Positions 1-6,097 of a stretch of DNA of 7,402 nucleotides are shown one piece after another. Source of the DNA: an uncultured Rikenellaceae bacterium (lineage in GTDB: Bacteria; Bacteroidota; Bacteroidia; Bacteroidales; Rikenellaceae); assembly GCA_947074135.1 (NCBI GenBank), contig CAMTOL010000106.1, positions 1 to 7,402 of the forward strand, given 5' to 3'. Below the pieces are notes generated by a model, which was not told the origin of the DNA, searched no databases, and saw nothing but the letters and a program-made list of their open reading frames with translations. Made by a program: the position numbers and the translations under genes. Numbering within the stretch: the stretch's first letter is position 1; every line of letters begins with the position of its first letter.

Positions 1-1685
1 CAACGGTTTTTCGTAAAGTCAAGACCTAGAAATAACTTATGCTCTGGCGCACCAACAATTAGGTTAACCATTTTGAGATAGCTGTAATTTGCCGAAAGGT
101 TAAATTCTCTTGAGATGCGATAGCCAAACGACAGTTCAGCTCCCATATTTTCTACCGCACCCGTATTTACATTCATCGGGCGACCATCGACAGGTAGCGT
201 TTCAATCATATTTTCACCATTGATATAGAACAAGTTAACTCCATACGACAGGCGACCACTGAGCAATCTTTGCGACCACGAAAGTTCATAATTCCATAAA
301 CTTTCGGGTTTGAGGTTTGGATTTTGGGGAGGGAACATATACATCTCGCGAATCGTTGGATTTCTAAAGCCACGACTTGCTAGGAGTTTGATTTCGCCAT
401 TTGCAATAGGATAGAGGGAAGCTCCAAACTGTGGAACCCACTGCGACCCCGAACGGGAGTGGTGGTCGAAACGAATACCTGCGTTAAGGGTTACAAAACG
501 ACCTATTGTTTGGCGAAAATCGACATATCCAGCCAAGTCATCTTCAGTTTTATCCACAAGTTCGGTTTGAGTACCACTCAAAAAATCGTTCCAAGCACGA
601 CCTCCAAAGCGTTGATAATCGAACCCAAAAGTTACTCGATTGCCTTTGAAAAACGAAACACTTTGGTAGAGCGTAACTCCAAACATATTATCGAACGAGT
701 TGAAGAGGTAGTCGCGAGGCGTTCCTCCTTCATAATAGCCATCATTTATATTGTGATTACCCCAATTGTAAAATAACTTTAAGGCTCCCGAAGTTTTTTC
801 ATAGTTATTCTCCAGCGACAGTGATGTCATACCACGAGTGATATGTTGCACATTGTCGAAAATGGGACGAGCAACAGTTCCCGGATTTTGAGCATTAAAA
901 TGCGTAACATTTACATCGGCAAAAAACTCCCAGTTTGCAGAGAACTCATAACCTACTTTAGCATAGCCTCCAAACTGTTCGAAGCCCATATTAGCACGAT
1001 GCCCCTCGGTGCGATTATACGAACCACTGACATTTGCATAGAATCCTTTTGAACGAAAGTTAAGGTTAACGTCTGACGTTGCTGTATTATAGGAGCCGTA
1101 ACTCAATCGACCATTACCGCTAAAACCATCTTCAGCAACCGATTTTGTCAGAATATTGATAACGCCACCCATAGCATTCGAACCATAAAGAACCGAAGCA
1201 GGACCTCGCACCACCTCTACTCTCTCCGCTATCATCGACTGGTAAACATCAGCCACAGAGTGCCCCATAAGCCCCATAAATTGAGGGTGTCCGTCAATGA
1301 GAATAAGCACTCCCGTATTGCCACTACCAATACCTCGCATCTTTACACCACCAGCAGCTCCAGTCGAAACGCCATATCCCATCATACCACGACTTGAGAT
1401 AAACAACCCCGGCACCTGCTCGGTTAGCAGCGGAAGAACAGATTGTTCGTATCTACTATCAATCTGTTTTTCGCCGAGCACTGTAACGCTCATAGGCAGC
1501 AGTCGTCTATCAACCTGACTCCGACTCCCAGTCACGACAACCTGTTCAACGTCAACATTTCGGAACGAAACAGTATCGTCGCTTGGAATTTCAACTGACT
1601 TTAGGTTGACTGCAAAGCTACTAATGGTTGAGAGCGCAGCTATTGACACTATAAAAAGGAGGGATTTGATTTTCGTTCTATTCAT
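1..1685 (-). CDS. TonB-dependent outer-membrane receptor, C-terminus cut off by window edge
   Basis: This gene encodes a TonB-dependent receptor that would import a scarce ligand across the outer membrane using energy from TonB-ExbBD. Reading from the ATG at 1685 gives 561 residues with no stop before the window edge, so the C-terminal barrel strands are missing. Residues 1-25 form a signal peptide (basic MNRTKIK, hydrophobic core, likely cleavage after SSFA). A TonB-box-like segment, EQVVVTGSR, lies at about residues 47-55. The plug domain follows, with VLILIDGHP (126-134) and the family hallmark RVEVVRGPASVLYGSNAMGG (155-174). From about residue 185 the protein has alternating aromatic and polar beta strands typical of the 22-strand barrel. 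There is no SusC-type carboxypeptidase-like N-terminal extension, so it resembles BtuB/FepA-type vitamin or metal-complex receptors rather than a glycan SusC. It is divergent from thiM-thiE, which hints at a thiamine-related ligand, but cobalamin, heme or siderophore receptors look similar. The family is certain; the substrate is not. Confidence 0.93.
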   Translation of the reverse strand, partial: MNRTKIKSLLFIVSIAALSTISSFAVNLKSVEIPSDDTVSFRNVDVEQVVVTGSRSQVDRRLLPMSVTVLGEKQIDSRYEQSVLPLLTEQVPGLFISSRGMMGYGVSTGAAGGVKMRGIGSGNTGVLILIDGHPQFMGLMGHSVADVYQSMIAERVEVVRGPASVLYGSNAMGGVINILTKSVAEDGFSGNGRLSYGSYNTATSDVNLNFRSKGFYANVSGSYNRTEGHRANMGFEQFGGYAKVGYEFSANWEFFADVNVTHFNAQNPGTVARPIFDNVQHITRGMTSLSLENNYEKTSGALKLFYNWGNHNINDGYYEGGTPRDYLFNSFDNMFGVTLYQSVSFFKGNRVTFGFDYQRFGGRAWNDFLSGTQTELVDKTEDDLAGYVDFRQTIGRFVTLNAGIRFDHHSRSGSQWVPQFGASLYPIANGEIKLLASRGFRNPTIREMYMFPPQNPNLKPESLWNYELSWSQRLLSGRLSYGVNLFYINGENMIETLPVDGRPMNVNTGAVENMGAELSFGYRISREFNLSANYSYLKMVNLIVGAPEHKLFLGLDFTKNR

Positions 1686-1715
1686 AAAAACTTTTAGGTT
1701 ACGTTATTTATAGTG

Positions 1716-1723
1716 CAAAGATA
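1716..1723 (-). promoter_or_regulatory. Bacteroidetes-type -7 promoter element for the TonB receptor
   Basis: On the minus strand this reads TATCTTTG, an exact match to the Bacteroidetes -7 consensus TAnnTTTG. It lies about 30 bases before the receptor ATG, giving a short leader. A TTTG is present at 1736-1739, but it is only 12 bases upstream of the -7 element instead of the usual 19-21, so no convincing -33 box can be named. The leader contains no Shine-Dalgarno motif. Confidence 0.5.
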
Positions 1724-1800
1724 ACTCGAAGTGTCCAAACAATAGGTGTACTTTTTACAGAAAAATTAACACAAATTACTGTATCTACAAATGCATACTT

Positions 1801-1835
1801 TTTGTTCTATATCTCAATTATTATAACTACTTTTG
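1801..1835 (+). promoter_or_regulatory. Putative Bacteroidetes-type promoter of thiM-thiE
   Basis: TACTTTTG at 1828-1835 fits the -7 consensus TAnnTTTG, and TTTG at 1801-1804 fits the -33 consensus. The gap between them is 23 bases, slightly longer than the typical 19-21. Transcription would start shortly after 1835, leaving an AT-rich leader of roughly 30 bases before the thiM ATG. That is too short for a TPP riboswitch, and none of the conserved THI-box sequence (CTGAGA, ACCTGAT) is seen anywhere in 1686-1870. Confidence 0.5.
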
Positions 1836-1870
1836 AATTCTTTTTCTAAAATTAAATCTTACGACGCATT

Positions 1871-2671
1871 ATGAATCAAACCATAAAAAAAAATTTACTC
1901 AGAGATTTAGAGGCTATCCGTAGCACCTCGCCACTCGTTCACAACATCACAAACTATGTAGTGATGAATAACACTGCAAATGCCCTACTAGCGATAGGTG
2001 CTTCGCCCGTAATGGCACACTCAATTGAGGAGGTTGAGCAAATGGCATCGATTGCAAGCTCACTCGTACTCAACATTGGCACTCTCTCGCCAAACTGGGT
2101 CGAAGCTATGATTTTGGCAGCCGAATCGGCTCATAACAAAGGAATACCTGTGATTTTCGATCCTGTGGGAGCGGGTGCAACCGACTATCGCAACGATGTT
2201 TGCGCACGAATACTTAGAAAATGTAAACCATCAATTATCAGGGGCAACGGCTCTGAAATCATTTCACTTTGTCGTTCAATTCAGACCAAAGGCGTTGACT
2301 CAACCGCCAATTCTACCGATGCACTCGAAGCAGCTAAAGAACTTGCGCTCAAAGCTGAAGCAATAGTGGTAATTAGCGGAGAGATTGACTATATCACCGA
2401 CGGACAAACAGTTGAAACAAATCCTTACGGAGCAACGATTATGACCAAAGTAACTGGTATGGGCTGCACTGCAACGGCGATTTTGGGGGCATTTGCAGCA
2501 GTCAATCCCTCGCCAATCGAAGCTGCACTATCGGCTATGACACTGATGGGCGTGGCTGGGCAAGTAGCAGCTTGTTACTCTAAAGGGAGTGGTTCGATGC
2601 AGATAAATTTCCTTGACGAGCTTTATAATTTTAACGAAACAACAATATCACGTATCGATGAAAAGCAATAA
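1871..2671 (+). CDS. thiM: Hydroxyethylthiazole kinase (thiamine salvage)
   Basis: ThiM phosphorylates 4-methyl-5-(2-hydroxyethyl)thiazole with ATP (EC 2.7.1.50) in the cytoplasm, recycling the thiazole half of thiamine. The 266-residue product has the usual family length and a ribokinase-like fold. Visible hallmarks are VHNITNYVVMNNTAN (residues 23-37), which lines the thiazole site, NIGTL (68-72), DPVGAGAT (97-104), IRGNGSEI (123-130), KGVDS (140-144), VVISGEIDYITDG (166-178) and the anion-hole/ATP segment VTGMGCTATAILGAF (194-208). Cys199 corresponds to the active-site cysteine of B. subtilis ThiM (Cys198). The family usually reads GNASEI where this protein has GNGSEI. The start is the ATG just after a promoter-like element, and the N-terminus aligns with the family without an extension. 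The last 14 bases overlap thiE, so the two genes form an operon and are probably translationally coupled. No thiD is in the window, so HMP-PP must come from elsewhere. Confidence 0.96.
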   Translation: MNQTIKKNLLRDLEAIRSTSPLVHNITNYVVMNNTANALLAIGASPVMAHSIEEVEQMASIASSLVLNIGTLSPNWVEAMILAAESAHNKGIPVIFDPVGAGATDYRNDVCARILRKCKPSIIRGNGSEIISLCRSIQTKGVDSTANSTDALEAAKELALKAEAIVVISGEIDYITDGQTVETNPYGATIMTKVTGMGCTATAILGAFAAVNPSPIEAALSAMTLMGVAGQVAACYSKGSGSMQINFLDELYNFNETTISRIDEKQ

Positions 2672-3293
2672 AATCGACCTCTCATTATACTTGGTAACTG
2701 ACAGAGGCGTTTGCCAAGGCGATTTCTTACAGACTATTGAAGAGGCTCTAAAAGGCGGCGTTACGATTGTTCAACTACGTGAAAAAGAGTGCTCGACTAG
2801 CGATTTTATCGAACTTGCAACCAAAGTTAAGCAGATAACTACAACCTATCGAGTGCCGCTAATTATCAATGACCGAGTAGATGTAGCTCTCGCGGTTGAT
2901 GCCGATGGCATTCATCTAGGACAGAGCGATATGGATTATACGACTGCACGCAGATTACTTGGAGCTGATAAAATCATTGGACTTTCGGCTGAAAATTTGG
3001 AGCAAATCGAGGCTGCAAACTCTCTCGACGTTGATTACGTAGCCATATCACCTATTTTCTCAACCCCGACAAAGAGCGATACAGCCGAAGCGTTTGGACT
3101 TAGTGGTGCAAGCGTTGCGGTTGCACTTTCGCGTCATCAAATTGTGGCAATCGGTGGTATAAATCTTTCGAATCTCGAAGCAGTTATGGCGACTGGCATA
3201 AATGGCGTTGCCTTAGTTTCGGCAATTATGTCAAACGACAACCCAAAGAGCTCTGCTGCTTCACTACTATCTACAATTATATCGGTTAAATAA
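2658..3293 (+). CDS. thiE: Thiamine-phosphate synthase
   Basis: ThiE condenses hydroxyethylthiazole phosphate (the product of ThiM) with HMP pyrophosphate to form thiamine monophosphate (EC 2.5.1.3). I start it at the ATG at 2658, giving 211 residues beginning MKSNKIDLSLYLVTDR. An in-frame ATG at 2613 would add 15 unconserved residues lying wholly inside thiM, so the later start fits the family better. The TIM-barrel motifs appear in order: YLVTDR (11-16), VQLREK (38-43) for pyrophosphate binding, LIINDR (68-73), ADGIHLGQSD (82-91) with Asp72 and Asp91 as likely Mg ligands, GLS (108-110), SPIFSTPTK (131-139) and AIGGIN (164-169). The family commonly has GPxF where this protein has SPIF, a mild variant. 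TenI proteins share the fold, but the complete set of Mg and pyrophosphate residues supports a true ThiE. A terminator hairpin begins 11 bases after the stop. Confidence 0.95.
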   Translation: MKSNKIDLSLYLVTDRGVCQGDFLQTIEEALKGGVTIVQLREKECSTSDFIELATKVKQITTTYRVPLIINDRVDVALAVDADGIHLGQSDMDYTTARRLLGADKIIGLSAENLEQIEAANSLDVDYVAISPIFSTPTKSDTAEAFGLSGASVAVALSRHQIVAIGGINLSNLEAVMATGINGVALVSAIMSNDNPKSSAASLLSTIISVK

Positions 3294-3297
3294 CAAC

Positions 3298-3335
3298 AAA
3301 AAAAGGGTGGTAACTTTTCGTTAAGTCACCACCCC
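3298..3335 (-). terminator. Intrinsic terminator between convergent thiE and fbaA
   Basis: The arms GGGTGGT (3305-3311) and ACCACCC (3328-3334) pair perfectly. The stem can extend inward through ACTT/AAGT past one mismatch, leaving a TTCGTT loop. The A-run at 3298-3304 becomes a U-tract after the hairpin on the minus strand, so it best fits termination of fbaA transcription, 23 bases past that stop codon. In the plus direction the sequence after the stem (CACTCTTATTATAAG) is only modestly U-rich, so it may also stop thiE transcripts, less efficiently. Confidence 0.8.
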
Positions 3336-3357
3336 ACTCTTATTATAAGATATAGAA

Positions 3358-4425
3358 CTACAGTACGTTGATACAGTTCAAATCTTCGAACGATTGTTTC
3401 AAACGAGCAACAATCGACTCTTCGCCTTTACGCAACCAAACGCGTGGGTCGTAGAATTTCTTGTTTGGTTTGTCAGCACCCTCTGGGTTACCAAGTTGGC
3501 TTTGTAGGTAACCTTCGTTCTTTTGGTAGAACTCACGAATACCATTCCAGAATGCCCACTGCATATCTGTATCCAAATTCATCTTGATTACACCGTAACC
3601 AATCGACTCACGAATCTCCTCTTGAGTAGAACCTGAACCACCGTGGAATACAAAGTTAACTGGTTTAGCAACAGTTGAGTGTTTCTCTTGAATATATTTT
3701 TGTGAAGCATCCAAAATCTTAGGGTTCAACACAACATTACCTGGTTTATAAACACCGTGAACATTACCAAACGATGCTGCAATAGTGAAGTTAGGGCTAA
3801 CTTTGCTCAATACTTCGTAAGCTTCGCAAACCTCTTCTGGTTGAGTGTAAAGTTTTGAAACGTCAACGTGAGAGTTATCAACGCCATCTTCTTCACCACC
3901 AGTGATACCAAGCTCGATTTCAAGAGTCATACCCATTTTAGCCATACGAGTCAAGTATTTAGCGCAAAGTTCCAAGTTTTCAGCCAGTGGCTCCTCGCTC
4001 AAATCCAACATATGTGAGCTAAATAGCGGAGTTCCAGTTTGTTCAAAATGTTTTTCAGAAGCATCTAATAGACCATCAATCCAAGGCAAAAGTTTCTTTG
4101 CTGCGTGGTCAGTGTGAAGAATCACAGGAACACCATAAGCAGCAGCAACTGTGTGAACGTGTTTTGCAGCAGCAATACCACCAATAATAGCAGCACCTTG
4201 ACCCTCAGCTTTAACGCCTTTACCTGCATAAAAAGCAGCACCACCATTTGAAAGTTGAATAATAACAGGTGAATTAACAGTTGCAGCTGTTTCAAGAACT
4301 GCATTAATAGTATCTGTTCCAGTAACGTTTACTGCTGGGATTGCAAAACCTTTCTCTTTTGCATAAGCAAAAAGTTGACCTACTTTTTCGCCGGTAAGAA
4401 CACCAGCTGGGAATTTTTTGTCCAT
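3358..4425 (-). CDS. fbaA: Class II fructose-bisphosphate aldolase (FbaA type)
   Basis: This enzyme reversibly cleaves fructose 1,6-bisphosphate into dihydroxyacetone phosphate and glyceraldehyde 3-phosphate (EC 4.1.2.13), using a catalytic zinc in the cytoplasm. The 355-residue length is close to E. coli FbaA (359), and the key residues line up with a constant offset of three. Asp106 in HTDHAAK is the catalytic acid. His107, Glu171 (in LEIELGITGGEEDGVDNS), His223 (in SFGNVHGVYKPGN) and His261 (in FVFHGGSGS) are the zinc or alternate metal ligands. The long GGEEDGVDN stretch and the C-terminal YDPRVWLRKGE mark it as class IIA rather than the shorter class IIB or tagatose type. The start codon follows an AT-rich leader without a Shine-Dalgarno motif. 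It lies 85 bases downstream of the thioesterase stop, with a promoter-like element in the gap, so it is probably an independent unit with possible read-through from upstream. Confidence 0.97.
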   Translation of the reverse strand: MDKKFPAGVLTGEKVGQLFAYAKEKGFAIPAVNVTGTDTINAVLETAATVNSPVIIQLSNGGAAFYAGKGVKAEGQGAAIIGGIAAAKHVHTVAAAYGVPVILHTDHAAKKLLPWIDGLLDASEKHFEQTGTPLFSSHMLDLSEEPLAENLELCAKYLTRMAKMGMTLEIELGITGGEEDGVDNSHVDVSKLYTQPEEVCEAYEVLSKVSPNFTIAASFGNVHGVYKPGNVVLNPKILDASQKYIQEKHSTVAKPVNFVFHGGSGSTQEEIRESIGYGVIKMNLDTDMQWAFWNGIREFYQKNEGYLQSQLGNPEGADKPNKKFYDPRVWLRKGEESIVARLKQSFEDLNCINVL

Positions 4426-4472
4426 TGTTGTATTTCGTTTATATTAAAAAAATGTGTTAAATTTTAATCTCG

Positions 4473-4504
4473 TAAAGATACTAAAAACTTCTCTACTTTT
4501 AAAA
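4473..4504 (-). promoter_or_regulatory. Possible fbaA promoter
   Basis: On the minus strand TATCTTTA at 4480-4473 differs from the -7 consensus TAnnTTTG only at the last base. A T-rich TTTT at 4504-4501, about 20 bases upstream, stands in for the TTTG -33 box. The leader to the fbaA ATG would be roughly 40 AT-rich bases. AT-richness makes chance matches likely, so this is a tentative call resting mainly on position. Confidence 0.35.
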
Positions 4505-4510
4505 ACTTAT

Positions 4511-4849
4511 TTAGAGTTTTGCGAGGAATTTTTCACGATTAATCACAAAACGCTCGTGCACTCCACGACCAATTTCACCTCTTTGATCATATGCCACCAC
4601 TTCGAATATCATTCTTCGTCCATCTTGTTCTTGTAGTGTAGCCTCCGCACGAACTTCTCCTCCAAGTTTAGTAGCTCTTGTATGGCTCACATTAATCATC
4701 GTACCAACAGTTGTGCTGTCACTATCAATCAAACCAGCAGCCGTATTCATAGCCGCATTCTCCATAATGGCAATCATAATCGGGGTTGCAAAAACCTCCA
4801 AATCTCCCGACCCAACCGTCAACGCTGTATGATGTTTTTCTACTTTCAT
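4511..4849 (-). CDS. FlK-like hot-dog fold thioesterase
   Basis: This 112-residue protein belongs to the small hot-dog thioesterases related to fluoroacetyl-CoA thioesterase FlK, which hydrolyse acyl-CoA thioesters. The central helix ATPIMIAIMENAAMNT (21-36), the strand VGTMINVSHTRATKLG (48-63) and the ending GRGVHERFVINREKF (94-108) are typical. Thr22, Glu30 and His56 have the same spacing as the FlK catalytic triad Thr42-Glu50-His76 (8 and 26 residues), which supports an active enzyme. There is no signal peptide or membrane segment, so it should be cytosolic. True fluoroacetate resistance is unlikely to be its role here, because most homologs are housekeeping proteins of unknown acyl-CoA preference. 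The gene begins only 20 bases after the flavodiiron stop and is probably in that operon. The family is secure; the substrate is unknown. Confidence 0.85.
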   Translation of the reverse strand: MKVEKHHTALTVGSGDLEVFATPIMIAIMENAAMNTAAGLIDSDSTTVGTMINVSHTRATKLGGEVRAEATLQEQDGRRMIFEVVAYDQRGEIGRGVHERFVINREKFLAKL

Positions 4850-4869
4850 ATTCTAAATTACCTATAAAA

Positions 4870-6060
4870 CTATTTTGACAATAACTTTGTCGCCATACCC
4901 TCTGCTATTGCATCGCAAGCGGCAAGTTTTTCAGGAGTTGGCGTACCAAACAAATCTGCCGCAGGAGCTACCATCTCCCAACCAATTGCTTCGGCAAACG
5001 ACTGCAAATTGCGAACTCCACCGCCATTCCAACTATACGAACCAAACAAACCTAAATATTTGTTCTTAACGCCCATATGTTGCAACTCGCGAGTCAACTG
5101 TTCCATAAGTGGAAACATCTCAGCATTGTAGGCACAAGAGCCCAAAATAACGCCTTGATATTTCCATATATCAGAAATCAAGTACGAAATGTGGGTTTTA
5201 CTCACATCGTGAACTTTAATCTTATGAACCCCAGCTTCAGCAACCTTACGTGCAATATGATCAGCCATTTCTGCTGTATTACCATACATCGAAGCGTAAA
5301 TAATCACCACACCATCACGAGCAATATATTTGCTCCAACGATCATAAAGCTCAACCACACGACCTGGGTTTGTACGCCAAACTGGACCGTGAAGTGGACA
5401 AATCATCTTAATATCAACTCCTGCCAACTTCGCAAAGGCTTTTTGCACCATATTGCTATATTTGCCAACTATGTTTGAGTAGTATCGACGCATCTCCTCA
5501 CGATACACCTCAAAATCAATCTCATCATCGAAGATTGTACCGTCAAGCGTACCAAAAGTACCAAAAGCATCTGCCGAAAACAGAACCTTTTCAGTGGTAC
5601 AATAAGTCATCATTGTTTCAGGCCAGTGAACCCAAGGAGTAAAGACAAATTTAAGATTATGGTGTCCTAAATTTAGCTCTGCACCATCGCAAACCTCCAT
5701 CAAATTACTCTCAATCCCATAGTAACCCTTCAAAACTTTAAAAGTTTTAGCATTACCTACAATCTGCACATTAGGCCAACGACGAACAACAGCTGCTATC
5801 TCTCCAGCGTGGTCAAGCTCCATATGGTTGATAATCAAATAGTCAAGCTCTTTGCCGTCTAAAGCCTCCTCTACCATTCCAAGAAATGCCTCACCACTAG
5901 CCCCTGCCTCGACAGTATCGAGCAGTGCTGTTTTCTCATCTCTAATCAAATAAGAGTTATAGCTCACCCCATTTGGAAGTGGCCAAATATTCTCAAAGAG
6001 TTCTTTTCTACGGTCATTAACTCCTATATAATAGATTGTGTCTGTTACTTTAATTTTCAT
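4870..6060 (-). CDS. fprA: Flavodiiron protein (FprA-type flavoprotein; O2/NO reductase)
   Basis: Flavodiiron proteins reduce O2 to water, or NO to N2O, in the cytoplasm of anaerobes, using electrons from rubredoxin, F420H2 or similar donors. The 396 residues comprise a metallo-beta-lactamase-like domain (about 1-250) followed by a flavodoxin domain (about 251-396), the minimal class A architecture, with no C-terminal rubredoxin or flavin reductase extension. The diiron ligands are all present: His79, Glu81, Asp83 and His84 in NHMELDHAGE, His145 in TPWVHWPET, Asp164 in FSADAFGTFG, and His224 in CPLHGPVWR. The FMN phosphate loop is IYASMYGNTAEM (254-265), and LGSCAYNAEMFP and FGSYSWNGGGVRN complete the flavin site. 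The stop of the [FeFe] hydrogenase lies 37 bases upstream and the thioesterase ATG 20 bases downstream, implying a shared transcript. The electron donor is not encoded in the window, and selectivity for O2 or NO cannot be read from sequence. Confidence 0.95.
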   Translation of the reverse strand: MKIKVTDTIYYIGVNDRRKELFENIWPLPNGVSYNSYLIRDEKTALLDTVEAGASGEAFLGMVEEALDGKELDYLIINHMELDHAGEIAAVVRRWPNVQIVGNAKTFKVLKGYYGIESNLMEVCDGAELNLGHHNLKFVFTPWVHWPETMMTYCTTEKVLFSADAFGTFGTLDGTIFDDEIDFEVYREEMRRYYSNIVGKYSNMVQKAFAKLAGVDIKMICPLHGPVWRTNPGRVVELYDRWSKYIARDGVVIIYASMYGNTAEMADHIARKVAEAGVHKIKVHDVSKTHISYLISDIWKYQGVILGSCAYNAEMFPLMEQLTRELQHMGVKNKYLGLFGSYSWNGGGVRNLQSFAEAIGWEMVAPAADLFGTPTPEKLAACDAIAEGMATKLLSK

Positions 6061-6097
6061 TGTTATCTTTATTTAAACTTTTAAAAAATTAGTAATA

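Noticed and set aside
459..1518. Plus-strand open frames at 459-776, 843-1052 and 1297-1518
   Set aside because: They are antisense to the TonB receptor, whose continuous frame has a signal peptide and plug motifs. The plus-strand translations show no recognisable domain.
1736..1739. TTTG as a -33 box for the receptor promoter
   Set aside because: It is only 12 bases from the -7 element, well short of the usual spacing.
1686..1870. TPP riboswitch upstream of thiM or the receptor
   Set aside because: The conserved CTGAGA and ACCTGAT core segments are absent on both strands, and both predicted leaders are only about 25-40 bases long.
2175..2366. Alternative plus-strand frame within thiM
   Set aside because: It overlaps the conserved ThiM coding frame out of phase and shows no recognisable motif.
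3902..4304. Open frames at 3902-4117 (plus) and 4122-4304 (minus) inside fbaA
   Set aside because: Both are out-of-frame shadows of the aldolase. The Leu/Gln-rich minus-strand frame is a by-product of the alanine- and valine-rich codons of fbaA.
4454..5478. Plus-strand open frames at 4454-4636, 4682-4867, 4875-5069 and 5077-5478
   Set aside because: They lie antisense to the thioesterase and flavodiiron genes, have no family signature, and the frames opposite them are fully conserved genes.
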